64,000 bases of DNA from Ilyonectria destructans (taxonomy: Eukaryota; Ascomycota; Sordariomycetes; Hypocreales; Nectriaceae). The notes beneath the pieces are model-generated. The model was given only the letters and a program-made list of their open reading frames with translations, made no database searches and was not told the origin of the DNA. The stretch spans positions 124,001 through 188,000 of the forward strand of contig JAHEWK010000009.1 in NCBI GenBank assembly GCA_020740775.1. The letters run 5' to 3'. Below are positions 24,609 through 35,952 of the stretch, piece by piece; within the stretch, counting starts at the first letter, position 1, and each line of letters starts with the position of its first letter. The position numbers and the translations under genes were made by a program.

Positions 24609-25554
24609 ATGGCTCCTCTCGTCTGGTTGATCACCGGAAGTTCCACTGGATTTGGTGCCGAATTCGTGAAGGCACTTCTCGCTGCGGGAGACAAGGTTAT
24701 TGCTACGGCGCGCAATCCCACCAGCATCGAACACTTCCAAAAGGCGGGAGCATCGGTTCTAAAGCTAGACTTGACCGCTAGTCAGTCCGACTTTGACCAA
24801 CTGGCGGAGACGGCCATTGGTATCCATGGCGGTGTGGACGTTGTAGTGAATAATGCCGGATACCCACACTTCAGCACCATTGAGGACGATAGGTTTGACG
24901 AATCCGTGTCCCCAACATCTCGAGCTGTCTAACTGTTGCTAGCCTTGAGAACTGGAACAAAGTTTTTCAAACTCACGTGTTCGGCCCTCTTGGTGTTGCA
25001 CGAGCTTTCCTGCCACACTTTCGGTCGAAGAAAGCTGGAACTTTTGTGTTCATGGGATCGATTGCGGCGTGGGGAGGGCTACCCGCAGTGGGGGCGTACT
25101 GCAGCTCCAAGGCGGCTCTTCGAGGTTGGTTCCACCTTCGTCACGCTCAAACGCAGCAATAGACTGACCTATTACCCTAGCCGCGGTCGAGAGTTTGAAT
25201 CTGGAAACAAAGCCGCTCGGAATCAGGACGCTCCTTGTCGAGCCCGGGTACTTCCGAACTGAGTTCCTCAATGAGAAGAAGGCAGTCTACATTGACACCA
25301 AGATCGATGAGTACAAGTCTCTCGTCGATAACCTGTACCCACAGGTGAAGGGAATCCATCAACAGCAACCCGGCGATCCTACCAAGGGTGTGGCGCGCAT
25401 CCTCGACGTGGTCAAGTCCCATACGGCCGGTGAAGATTTCCCCGTCAGCCTGGCCTTGGGCGATGACGCTCTTGACACAATCCGGAAGAAGTGCAACGAC
25501 ACGCTGGAGTTGTTGGACAAGTGGGCAGAGAAGTCTTCGAACACGTCGTTCTGA
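24609..25554 (+). CDS. Short-chain dehydrogenase, classical type
   Basis: A classical SDR of about 280 residues in three exons. Exon 1 (ATG 24609) has the cofactor motif T-G-S-S-T-G-F-G-A-E-F and V-N-N-A-G-Y. An intron ends at ...TTGCTAG near 24941. Exon 2 carries W-N-K-V-F-Q-T-H-V-F-G-P-L, F-M-G-S-I-A-A-W and the active-site Y-C-S-S-K. A second intron (about 25124-25180) precedes L-R-A-A-V-E-S-L-N-L-E and V-E-P-G-Y-F-R-T-E-F. The first donor is ambiguous between two nearby GT positions. Sequence style matches fungal SDRs that reduce small ketones or aldehydes; the substrate is unknown. The catalytic residues are intact. Confidence 0.88.
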
Positions 25555-26136
25555 GGGACTACTAGATTGAATGGAGAAGCTGAGGTCTGCAGACACGATG
25601 GTGCTCAGGCTCGCATGGTTGAAGGAGGGCCCTTACTGCTTGCTCTAGTGCAACCCGAGATAGCTGTCGTAGCATTGCCCACAATTTGTTCTTCCCACCT
25701 CCTTTTGCCGTCCCATCCGCAGTTGTGTAGTGACTTACTATGTGGCCTCACTACCAAGGAAACAGATTGATCAAGTTGCACTGGAAGGACACATCAAATT
25801 GCGAGGTTTGCGTAACTGCAACATACTTTCAAGATCAAGAGGGAGGCTGAGACGTTAGATCTCTCGGAAAACCCTGCAAACCGGCCCCCTGTTCCATATT
25901 TGCAAGGCGAAAAACATCATGGACAACTGTCGTAACTTGGTAGAATGATGCTTTTGGCTCTTGGGCCTAAGACGTATGCACGTCGTTCAGATTGGCAGAG
26001 GTTATTGCGCCTGAGTCGTTCCTCGGCAAAGGACAAACAACGTGCGCTGAGGGTTAGTCTAATCTTGTTTTGCCTTTAGCTTGCGCCGGATATCCCCATT
26101 AGGCAAACAATCCAGAAACTCTAAGTAAGTACCAAC
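25555..26136. other. Intergenic
   Basis: The 3' flank of the dehydrogenase. The frame at 25567-25770 has no recognisable content. Nothing else is supported before the inverted-repeat element. Confidence 0.5.
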
Positions 26137-26325
26137 CACTACCGTAACAACTCACTCAACTGGCTCAGCTAGCGTCTCGACCTTTCCACTATCCGCCCCC
26201 TGTACTTGCCGGGTTTTTAGGGCTTCTGAGGGTTGATTTGGGGATGTCTAACGAGAATACAGGGCATGTAAAGTGGGGATATGGAGACGCTAGCTGAGCC
26301 AGTTGAGTAAGTTGTTACGGTAGTG
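26137..26325. mobile_element. MITE-like inverted-repeat element
   Basis: Two 42-base arms, 26137-26178 and 26284-26325, are reverse complements with a single mismatch. They begin CACTACCGTAAC and end GCTAGCGTCTC. The 105-base interior has no coding capacity, and its ends are weakly complementary. A non-autonomous terminal-inverted-repeat transposon of about 190 bases is the best explanation. I could not see a clear target-site duplication. Confidence 0.7.
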
Positions 26326-26338
26326 TTTTAAGTCACAG

Positions 26339-26561
26339 CACTGCTTCATAAGCCAGTTGATTGATTGTTTCCCTAAAACGGCAAGACGCGGGACTGACGC
26401 CATAGTCAACAGGGGGGCCAATATTTGCTAGCACCTTGGGCACTGTTTCATAAGAAGTTGATTGTTTCCCTAAAACGGCAAGACGCATGACTGACGCCAC
26501 AGTCAACAGGGGGGCAGCTTAAATGTTTCCCAGCTTGGCCAGTATTTGCTAGCACCTTGGG
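26339..26561. repeat. Direct tandem duplication of about 100-120 bases
   Basis: Copy 1 (26339-26440) and copy 2 (26441-26561) share CACTGYTTCATAAG, TTGTTTCCCTAAAACGGCAA, GACTGACGCCA, AGTCAACAGGGGGGC and ATTTGCTAGCACCTTGGG. Copy 2 carries an internal insertion of about 20 bases (AGCTTAAATGTTTCCCAGCT). The duplication directly abuts the MITE-like element. Confidence 0.8.
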
Positions 26562-26919
26562 CCACCTCACAGTCCTCACGACAACGGAATAAATCCGCGA
26601 CAGAAAGCTTTAAAGCTAAGACCATTATCGCTAACGCCGGTGTATTTTTTAATTAACCCTACAACGTCACCTTGCCGAACTGAGTACCACTGCCCCCCTT
26701 AATGCTGACCAACAACGATATGTCTCTAGTGACCGAGGTTGCAGGGAGATAGATTGGCAAAGCTACCGAAATATTTTGCTTGCCTTGTCCGACAAGTGGT
26801 CTTAGGCCCCCGACGGTCCGTATTCGAATCATATATAAAGTTGGTGACCACGTCAAAGTTGTCGTAAAAATCCATGATTATAAAACTGCAGCTTCTTTCG
26901 TCCATTGAATCCAGTCAAA
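26562..26919. other. Upstream region of the small secreted protein
   Basis: The presumed promoter of the plus-strand gene. A 65-codon minus-strand frame (26659-26856) looks somewhat protein-like (G-G-L-R-P-L-V-G-Q-G-K-Q-N-I-S) but has no recognisable domain or exon partner. It may be a remnant. Confidence 0.4.
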
Positions 26920-27636
26920 ATGAAGAGTTCTGCCATTTTCCCTCTCGGCCTCATCCTAGGAACGGCCTGCGCGATTAACATGACAGACTATGCACCAACC
27001 TGCGGTGTTGACCGGGAGTTCAAACGGTGGTACAGAGAGTACGTCAAATAGCAACAGACATCGCTACCAAAACTTACATTTGCCTTGCGCAGATTACTCG
27101 GAGCCTTTGAAGATCCGACCACAACCGACAGTATCACCGGTTTCTTTGAGCCCGGCGGCGCCTTGATCCTCGGGGGATCTGATTTCACGGGAAGTGAGGC
27201 CATCCTAGCAGCCCGGGGAGCAATTCTGCCCGCTGACGGATCCATCCAATGGAATGTGTGTACCATCATGTTTGCTTCACTCTCATGGAGAGTCGCGGAT
27301 CTTGTCAGCTGACGTCGAACTAATAGCACTTCCCCAATATTACCGTTGTCGCTTCAGAGACGCCAACAAATAAGTCATTCGAGGTCACTGGGGTCTTGCA
27401 GATAACTCTTTCCGCCAACGCAAGCTGCTCCACAACATAGTAAGACGCCTGAATCCTGTTAACACGTCCATGACAAACACAGTAGTGCTAACGGTGCAAT
27501 TCAAAGCTATCAAACGCTCTTCACCGTTGGAAAGAACTTGACCACTGGTAGAGCAAACCTCGCTCCGCAAGGCGGCAGTCTTATCATATATGACGGATTT
27601 TCCGTTAATTCTACGGATGACAAGTGCATCAAATAG
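26920..27636 (+). CDS. Small secreted NTF2/SnoaL-like protein
   Basis: A protein of about 182 residues from four exons. The ATG at 26920 opens a hydrophobic signal peptide (K-S-S-A-I-F-P-L-G-L-I-L-G-T-A-C-A). Introns GTACGT...GCGCAG (about 27037-27093), GTGTGT...AATAG (about 27257-27328) and GTAAGA...CACAG (about 27441-27482) keep phase; the stop is at 27634-27636. The mature part has a G-F-F-E-P-G-G-A-L-I-L-G-G core with alternating strands, resembling NTF2/SnoaL-like folds. It has three cysteines outside the signal and about six N-glycosylation sequons (N-M-T, N-I-T, N-K-S, N-A-S, N-L-T, N-S-T). Secretion is well supported; the fold assignment is tentative and the function unknown. It lies among repeat remnants. 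Confidence 0.75.
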
Positions 27637-28748
27637 ATTAGCTACTGGCCAAGCAGAGTCTAGTTTCGGCTAGACGGTCGACAGAACGTTGAGCGCTTGA
27701 CTGGTGGTGTGGCCTACTGACGACAACTCTGAAGTCCTTGCCCCCCTCAGGAGCGCACAAAGAGCTAAGTTGCGGGTTGCAACAGACCTGCCGCTTACGA
27801 AGATATATTTATAGGCTCGTGTATAGATGTAAATTAACGGTGTCTTGCCCTAAGCAGTCTCCTCCTCGTAAAGCATGCTGAAATGTTTACCTTCTCTCGT
27901 TTCTAAAGTGCGCCCTTAATCTGCCAACAGATCCTCCGCCCCTGTAATACCTTGAGAGTAACTTGGGAAGAGCCCATGAGTAGAACGACGAAGAAGTACT
28001 GCGGCAGAAGTTTCAATCCTCTGTCAGGTAGCTTGTAACCTTGTAGGCAGTCGTCGGAGCTAAGACATGTACTATAATAAGCCTTTACTTCAATAGAAGG
28101 GTCCTTGCCTCTGTACTTGGCTCAACGGTATAATCCTCGTTCCAACAACAATCATCTAAGCAGCAGGATTCACCGCCATCTAGGCACCCGACGAGGATAA
28201 TTTCGGCCAGTGAATTGTCCTAAATCGAATAGGTCAGTCAGTGGGCTCCCGCAATACGGGGTTGACTCCGATAGCCTGGAATGGAAAGAGTGAAGGAGGC
28301 TGCTTGGTAGCTGGATATACAGGGTAGAGGGGAGGAGGGCTAGAAACCCGTCGTGGGATAGCGTTTACGCTAGGACCACAAAAGGAAAACAATCTCAATC
28401 TTGGCAAGCACTTAGCTTGTTGCAGGCCATGTTAGAAATTGCGAGTGGCGTTGTTTCGGTGTTCCCGTGCCTTATGTCCGGGCCGAATATCCGAGCAAGG
28501 ATATTTTGTTGGGCTGACTTTCTGTCTTCAACTTACCTCCTTCGATTGTTTCCCTAATTCGGATGCCAATCAGCGGAACGTACCGCCACCCATTTCATCT
28601 GCTATTTTCCATGCCGATACTTGGCACGATCTACGTTCTACGTACGGAGAGGAACACGCTTGCAGCCCTCACCTAGGCAGATACCAGTGGTTCAGCTTCC
28701 ATTTGAGTGGAACCAGGACCTTAGCGAACTTCGTCCCAGCAAACAGCC
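27637..28748. other. Intergenic
   Basis: About 1.1 kb without a recognisable gene. The frame 28439-28807 overlaps the region where the first exon of the next gene must lie but does not resemble it. Confidence 0.45.
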
Positions 28749-30445
28749 TTGCAACCGCATGCCTCGGTCAATTTTGCCCCCGCCCAAAGGTACCGCCTTG
28801 CACATGAATGGGGTACATTACAACGGAACGATGCTGACGGGGCCACAGCGGGTAAGGGGTTTGTATTTGTGACCGCGGACGCCCATGGTAAGCCGGCTGC
28901 TGGAGACCGTAAGCTCGTACGGAGTCATGTCATGCGGGGAAAGAATACCCGTACACGAGCTCTTCCTAATCGATTGAAGGGCCGTGTTCCTGCTACCGCT
29001 GTGGAAAGCCAACGGTCGCAGCATGCTGCAGGAGGCAATGCTTCTTCCGAAGAGTCCCGCGGAGCTCGGACACGACATGAGTTGCTTGACTCTGATGTGG
29101 ATGCTCTGGCCCGAATCAGACATGCAGGCATGGTCCCCCGTGCCGCCAACGTCTTCACCTTCATCAAGTTCCCTGAAGACATCGATAGTAGTTCGCGCAG
29201 CTTGCTATGCACATGTACGTCTCTCCTCTTCAAGCATGAGCAAGCCCTGCCCCTGACACCTTCTGTCTTCCAGACTTTTCGTACTTGAAAGATACAATGT
29301 ACCCGATTGGGAGGTACTCCGGTTCTGACGCTACCAATACATACTGGTTTCACTGGACCCAGCTCGACTTGGCCTACCTACACTCCATCCTTTATACGAC
29401 GTCTTTTTTTTACGATAGTTTGAAAGGACAGAAGAGTAAGAGAACGGAATATCACTCGTATAGGACGATTCGAGAGCTCAACAAGCAACTGGCTGATCCG
29501 ACAACTGCACTGACCGACTCGACAACCACTGTCGTCATGGGGATGGCCTTGATCGCGGAGTGCTTTGGAGACATAGAGTCCGCACACATGCACGTGATGG
29601 GTCTCAAGCAAATCGTTGGTCTGCGCGGTGGCATAGAATCGTTTGCAAATAAGCCTCAACTTCAAGCCAAGCTTCACCGGTAAGTCTTAGTTCTCCCCTT
29701 CCAAATTCAGCTCATCATGATCCGGCCAAAGTCGCTGACTACAAACGCCTGAAGAACTGGTTTAGTCTACAGCATCTGCACCGGCGCGAATCCAGCCTTT
29801 TGCCAAGATGTTGCATCTTTCGGGTCAGCTTTCGACAGTTCACCTGAACTCACCCGGCTCAAGCCATCGGACGCGTCCTGCTTCTCCCGCTCGCGCTCTG
29901 TGGTACAAGCTTTAGGAAGGAGACTCTACGGCATCTTGAAGGATGTTCAAGACTTCTCACAGCTCATCAACGATAGCCACAATTCCGGTCAAAAGATACG
30001 GGGGACGTCTCTCGAGGAGCTCATGACATCCATTCAATCCCGGCTGCTTATGCTCGAATTTAATGATGACCACATTTTCCCAGAGCTTCTCCGGTTGTCA
30101 CTTCTCGCTTTCTTGACAACCGTCTTCTGGAGTTTCCCTGGTGTCAAATTCGAGTACCCGCATCTGGCCAACCAACTCCGACAAGCTTGTCTCGCCTTCA
30201 CGCCCACCACGGCTGGAGAGAGCTATCTCTTCGCCTGGGCCTTGATGGTGGGGGCAACGTCTGTGTTCCACGACCCTGATCAAACCTGGCCTCCACAAAG
30301 ACTGCGCCCTCTGATCCGAGACAACCTAGGGAGGACGTGGTTCGAAGTACAGAATAATCTGAGGCGAGTCATGTGGATCGATAATATTCATGACGGCCCC
30401 GGGATAGAAGTCTTCAACCAGTATCTTGTGGAAACTGGGGACTGA
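28749..30445 (+). CDS. Fungal transcription-factor-domain protein (DUF3468/Fungal_trans_2 type)
   Basis: A member of the fungal family often labelled DUF3468 or tachykinin family, which carries a fungal transcription-factor-like domain but usually no zinc cluster. The conserved head G-F-V-F-V-T-A-D-A-H-G-K-P and S-H-V-M-R-G-K-N-T-R-T-R is followed by an intron (about 29215-29273). Next comes a helical part (S-Y-L-K-D-T-M-Y-P-I, Y-W-F-H-W-T-Q-L-D, Y-R-T-I-R-E-L-N-K-Q-L, G-M-A-L-I-A-E-C-F-G, H-M-H-V-M-G-L-K-Q-I-V), then a second intron (about 29681-29764) and the C-terminal exon ending at 30445. The start is unresolved: the frame opens after a stop at 28722 but has no ATG before the conserved head, and the codon at 28749 is TTG. 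A short first exon upstream, or loss of the start, is therefore implied. The family's role is presumed regulatory. Confidence 0.75.
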
Positions 30446-31975
30446 AGTATCACGGTTCGAAGCAACTCTCTATATTGCTGACAGCCAGAGGTGGGACACA
30501 ATACCCCTGTGGCGTCAACGCGTTCGACACTAGCAGAACTCATACCTAGGTTGTGATTTATAGAAGAATATCGATGCTATATGATAGTGCTGGGCCGGCG
30601 CCTTTAAGATATGAGATATAACTGGAGGCTAATATTGTGTTGCTTAATAAAGTGAATTAAAGAGTAACCTTAATATATAATAACTGCCCCCCCCCCCAAA
30701 AAAAAAGAATCCTTAACTGTAAACCTTTAACGAAACTCTCTACTATATCAGCCCCGTACTTGATCAACTGTCGGAAAGCATGAGAAACCTTTGGTTCGGT
30801 CAACTCCTTTGGGCACCGCTCTGCTAGATGCTTGCCACCTGGCTGAGTGACCGTGGTGTGTTCATCCAGCGGCTAGCCGATCAGAAACATGATGGGCTCA
30901 CCACTCTCTGACGCTTCGGTAGCACGTCGTCTCTGATGGAGAAAGAAGTCTCCGTACGAAGACCTGATGATGGACATCAATGAGCCTAGGAGGTAGACGT
31001 TCCTTGAGGTCCTAGGATTTTGATTGATAGCTCTAAAACAGATATTGCACTGTAGAATTACAGGCTGTATTGACTGTTGAAATATTTTGAGAGCCTAGAA
31101 TTCCTTGAGACACTCCTCTATGAGGAAATGCTGATTGATCGACGTAGACACACTCTTTTGACGACCGACCGGAAGTCGTCCCAGTCTCGCTGGTTCTCTC
31201 GCTGTTGATTGGAGGTGCGTCATGAAGCGTAGAACCTTAATGAAGCATACATGGACTGTAATGATCTTGTGGTTGTGCTGGTGTACCCACGCTAGGCCTG
31301 TTCAGCAAGGGAGGTTGAAGATATTCATGCCAACATAAGGCGTTGCCACCTGATGCGAAGTCTGTTTTGGAAGGTGGAAGAGGCACTGAAATTCTCCCAA
31401 GGTGTAATAATCCATTTGTTCGAGAAATTTGCTCATATCCATGAGATCTGTCTGCATTGGAACAGCATCAGAAGTGGCAGGTTTGTCACGCAGCTGGGTG
31501 CTTTGACGTCAACGGAAACGGCCCATAGACTTGATGGGGAAATATTCGCAGTTCAACCCGAAATATGAGCATCGTTCACGCAATGGAGCGTGACGCGAAC
31601 ATCTAACTTTTCGTTTTCCTGGTAAGTGTGTCAACAGTCATCGTGTCAGTTCCGGTAGGACTAAGGGGTCTTACTGCAGGGGTCGCACGCTCGATGCCGA
31701 GTTTTGTCGGTGGTACTCCGAGGTTCCATTTCAGCGACAGGAGCCGCGGCTAAAGAGGCAAGGGCACTTGACAAAGCGTCTTTCACTCGAAGATACGGTA
31801 TGTATATACATAATCTTCAGTCTCTATCTATCCTTCCAAGTTCTAGCCCTAGTGAGATCTGTGTCGGCAGAGACGCGTGAAAACCTGATGGGTTATTGAT
31901 TACGAATGAGTTACTATCTGGGGTTCAGTCTACTTCTAAGCAATTAGTCTACATCTATTTGAACAACTTGAGTAT
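30446..31975. other. Intergenic, about 1.5 kb
   Basis: The stretch lies between the 3' ends of two convergent genes. It contains a poly-C/poly-A run near 30687-30707. The open frame at 31353-31568 has no recognisable content. No repeat structure was evident by eye. Confidence 0.45.
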
Positions 31976-33574
31976 CTATATCTTAGCTAGAAACTTCAAA
32001 GACTCTCTCCTTCTCTTGAATTCCCTTGCAGCTACCATTAGCACCAGACCAACGACCATACACGACCCCGAAAACATTTGCGCATCGAGGTAACTTCCTC
32101 CACCGTTTCTCACCAGCACTCCAGAGATTGGTGGTCCGATGAGAACACCAAATCCAATGACAGCAAACACCATGCCCATAAGGGTCCCTTGCCTTTGTGC
32201 GTCGAATCTCAGAGCTGCCAAAGCTGCGGGGAAAAGCGACTGAATACCGCCCATGGACAGACTGAAGAATACCGTCCAGGCATAAAGCCCCTGTAGAGAC
32301 GAGACTGCAGCCCAGCAGTATATGATCAGTGACGTAGTTGCAACTAATGTGGTGAAAACGTTGAATGTGCCGAGCCAAAGTGCCAGGAAACTGGGGAAGA
32401 GACGACCGACCATGCCAACACCGTTCAAAACCAGTAAAAGGTTCAGAGATTCGGAGTACAAAGACCCTTGGACATCTCGAGCATATGTTGCAAGATAGAA
32501 GAACGGGAAGAAAACGCCGGTGAAAGTCTAAGAACCTGGTTAGCAAGCACGTTAAGCCCCTGCCAGGTCGTGTCCCCACAATGGCGTTATAAGAACGACA
32601 TAGCCTCAACATACCATAAAAGTGCCAAGTGCATACAGAGTATACTCTGGCTCCTTGAAGGCGGACCAATCGAACATCGGCCCCTTCGAATGAGGCATCA
32701 CCCTAGTTCTCATAGCCGCCAAGGCAACGGCCAACGTGCCCAGTTGTAGCAGCCCGATGGCTCTCATTGTCCACCCAAACCCGATACTGGGGAGCAGTGT
32801 CCTTGCCATACTGGGGAAGATGAGGCCTCCAACTGTACTTCCACAAGCTGCCAGAGCTAATGCTACACTCCTCCTTCGTGCGAAGTAGGTAGATATGACC
32901 GTCATAGCCGGGGTAAATAAGAGACCATTGCCCAGACCCGTGCATACACCTTGGGCCAAGAATACCTGCCAATAAGTCCTGGATATCGACGTCATAAAGG
33001 TTCCGAGAACAATCAGCGTCGCTCCGGCGGTCACCGTGCTCCGGAAAAAGCCTGCGTCAGTAAGAACGCCGGCTATACTACCAGTGAAGAAGAGCAGGAA
33101 GATCTCGAAGGAACCGATCCAGGCAATGTCTGACGGAGAGCGTTCAAATGCCGTAATGTAGTATATCTGAAAGACGCCGAAAGAAATGAAAACGCCCCTG
33201 GATGGGTCAGCTTGACAAAGACTTTGGGCTGTAGGTCGCGTAAGCGTGGGTTGTAAAAAGAAGACCTACCAAGTGTTCATTATAACGAAAAACCCGGAAA
33301 CAACTGATATGTTCCATGTCAGAACTGCCCAGCTAAAGCACTTTGAGATCGACGGAGGCTCACCAGACATCCATGCCCAAAAACCTCCATCCGGTGGCGG
33401 GGCAACCAAACTCGCGGTTCTCGAAGGTACGATTTCTATCGGATGGCCCTCATTAGGGTATCCTTCTTCATGACTTGTTGATGTGGAAATTCTCTCCCTC
33501 AATGGAGGATTTTCAGTAGCCGAAGTCAAGTCTGCAAGGCCCGCAGGCGCCTTCTCAACGTCCCCGGTTGTCAT
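31976..33574 (-). CDS. MFS monocarboxylate-transporter-like permease
   Basis: A major facilitator of the MCT (SLC16-like) group common in fungi. The first ATG in frame is at 33574. A hydrophilic N-terminus of about 55 residues leads to the MCT hallmark P-P-P-D-G-G-F-W-A-W just before the first membrane helix. Introns at about 33323-33362, 33198-33268 and 32526-32611 join the exons. Later landmarks are G-V-F-I-S-F-G-V-F-Q, L-L-F-F-T-G-S-I-A-G, G-L-G-N-G-L-L-F-T-P-A and R-R-R-S-V-A-L-A-L-A-A-C-G-S-T-V-G-G in the first half, and L-N-G-V-G-M-V-G-R-L-F-P-S-F, G-T-L-M-G-M-V-F-A-V-I-G-F and L-I-G-P-P-I-S-G in the second. Length is about 450-460 residues with twelve predicted helices, complete for the family. 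It lies in the plasma or an internal membrane; the substrate is probably a monocarboxylate or related metabolite but unproven. Confidence 0.87.
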
Positions 33575-34690
33575 TGCATCGGTTGACAACGTGTTGAAGA
33601 GAGGAACCAGGCCTAAACCCGTAGGGGGGAAAGATAATTTGGAGGGATGGGCCCGACACTGCCGTGATTAATAAAACTATGAATTGCTGATGCTCCAACA
33701 AAAGGGCACAGAGTCGAGTATTTGGATGTTGTAAGAGAAAGAGACGAGAGGAACAGGGTCTTCATTACCTGTGATGCACACACCGAATTTGTTCTAGGCC
33801 GCCGCCCCCTGCTGTTTCTGCTGAGTAAACCAAACCCCCGGCTTGTCCATTATTAAGCTGCCTGGCAAGAAAAGCCAAGCCTTACGTGCATAATTCCCCT
33901 TAGGTCCGAATTGATAACGTTAGTCAAATTGACTAGCAGAATCTGGAGAAATCGAAGTTTTTTCTTGGTATCTGAGCCTAATACAGGGGTTGAGTGGTGG
34001 TACCTTAACAGCAGGGTAAATAAAGGATGCTAAGTCAGCAAAATTTCATAATATGGAAATAGCTATACAGTTTTATGACTGTGGGTCACCGGCGTTACCG
34101 ATCAGGACCTTAGGTACTCCATAAGCTAGTACTTGAGTTTTTTCGGGAAAATTACACCTTTATCAGAAGGAGAGATCTTCTAGAACTCCAAGCCCCGCGA
34201 TGGGGTTGTCATCGTAGGGCTGTGATAGGGTCAAGTTTGGTCTTCGAGAAGGCAAAGGTATATGGTGGCGAGGGTCGATAAAAAGTTCGCACTCTCTATT
34301 CCGAGGAACAAAACTAACCATAACAGACAAATACTAGAGCATCTGCGATGCATCTGCGATGGACAAGTACACATTATATCCGTCAGGGGTAGTCAAGGGA
34401 CAATCGCCCCATTACTTCGGTCTTTGCTGTCTCCTGTAGTGCCCGAAGGATGATTGTGCTCTTGCCGTTGACTGGAAATGGCCTGTCGCGGACCTTGACG
34501 GAAATTTCTACAGATTGTTGTTGACTTGAATTCTTTGTGGCGACTTTTGTCGATGTCATCTCGGAGACTATCCCCTGACTCAGTGGTGGGCATCTAGACC
34601 CGTTAAGGTAACATAAACCGCCAAGAAATCCTCCGAAGATCTCGGCGCTATTCCCGGCCGGAAACAAACCACCCATCGAGGAAACCTGTT
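33575..34690. other. Intergenic upstream of the MCT-like gene
   Basis: The region holds the MCT-like promoter. A 97-codon minus-strand frame with a true ATG (34676 to 34383) ends 15 bases from the TIR element. It begins with a Gly-rich segment (G-G-L-F-P-A-G-N-S-A-E-I-F) and is not recognisable. I treat it as unsupported. Confidence 0.4.
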
Positions 34691-35263
34691 GGCCTCACTT
34701 ATTGGTACAAGGGTCTATTCTTAGGGGGCACTCGGGCTAGCCCAATAGAGAACGTTTGTTCCTGGCCTTATGTGAGGTCACTTAAGGGTACATCACTGGT
34801 CACTAAGTTTACGATGTAGAAGCTGTCACTTTGAAAAAGTTGACACTAGCCCTATGCAACTCTAGCGCTTGATGATTCTCTAGGAGTCAGGGCAGGCCAC
34901 TTTAATCTATGGCTGCTACCATAGTAAATGCATCATTACCCTCAATACCTTCCCTGTTGTCCTCTATTTATAATGGCCTCACTACGCAAAGTGGGGAAGA
35001 CCCAGGAATGCACACACAATCGGTATTTTAATTGAATTTAACATTAACTCGAAATCATCTTACTCTGTAAAAGTCACCTTCATAATGCTATGGTATGTTG
35101 CCTGTTTGACTTTACACGATCTGACGGTACATAGTCCTGCATACAAACTTATATGTAAAGACTTATACTTGCTAGTCATCTCTGTTTACAGTACGTTACG
35201 CTGACCATATCGGGTTAACCCGAGTGCCCCTAAGAACGGACGCAGTACCAATAAGTAAGGCCG
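34691..35263. mobile_element. TIR element of about 570 bases
   Basis: Imperfect terminal inverted repeats of about 55 bases bound this segment: 34691-34746, beginning GGCCTCACTTATTGGTAC, and 35209-35263, whose complement begins GGCCTTACTTATTGGTAC. Both arms contain TTCTTAG...GGGCACTCGGG. The interior has no transposase frame, so it would be a non-autonomous DNA transposon. The terminal GGCC is palindromic and could be either the end of the TIR or a 4-base target duplication. Confidence 0.7.
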
Positions 35264-35952
35264 AAATCTATAACTTGCTTAGTATTCACCTCGTAAGATA
35301 AATACTAAGCAAGAAGAGAAGACCTTTTGTTGCCCTGTTTAATATTGATCTGCTTAGAAATCTGAATTAACTCGATCTAGCTGATGTAATTAAGGCTCTG
35401 CGGATAGCGATGCTACTATCTACAACTCTGGTCTTTACAACCCATAATAAAGCGCCTCGGAGATCTTTTAAGAAGGGAGTAATTATAAAGCAACCCACTC
35501 TTATGTTATTTGCAACTCAATTTATAGCTGAACCCCACCTTCTTCTAATTCTACAGCTTATACTAAATTTACTATGTGAGCTTAAAAATATATATAATAA
35601 ATATATTATTCCATATATATCTAACTACTTAATACCTTAATAGAGAGACTACTATTAGAATATTCTAAATTATTAGTAATATTATTAAAATTACTAATAT
35701 TATTATTAAATATATTATTATAATCTTCTATTTTAATTTCTTATATTAGTCTATATATATACTTTTTAAAGCTAAAATAAAATAATTTATTTAGTGTATA
35801 TATATCTAATTACCTTAAGAATTAAATAAAGATATTAATAATATTTTTCTTAATTAGAAATAATATTATACCCTATTATATCAAGCAATGAAGATCAGGT
35901 GTATAATACAGCTCTTGATTTCTATTTAATAATGGTCTGAAGGGTCAGAAGG
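35264..35952. repeat. AT-rich RIP-like segment
   Basis: Bases of about 35480-35900 are strongly AT-rich with repeated ATTATTAATA-type words and stops in all frames. A short RIP-mutated remnant is likely. The flanks have ordinary composition and no gene. Confidence 0.55.

Noticed and set aside
26659..26856. A 65-codon minus-strand frame upstream of the secreted protein
   Set aside because: Protein-like composition but no domain or exon partner. Kept only as a possible remnant in the intergenic note.
30687..30707. Poly-C followed by poly-A, considered as a retroposon tail
   Set aside because: Homopolymers alone, with no target duplication or body of an element.
34383..34676. A 97-codon minus-strand frame with a true ATG next to the TIR element
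   Set aside because: No recognisable family, no partner exon, and inconsistent with being the element's transposase because it lies outside the TIRs.
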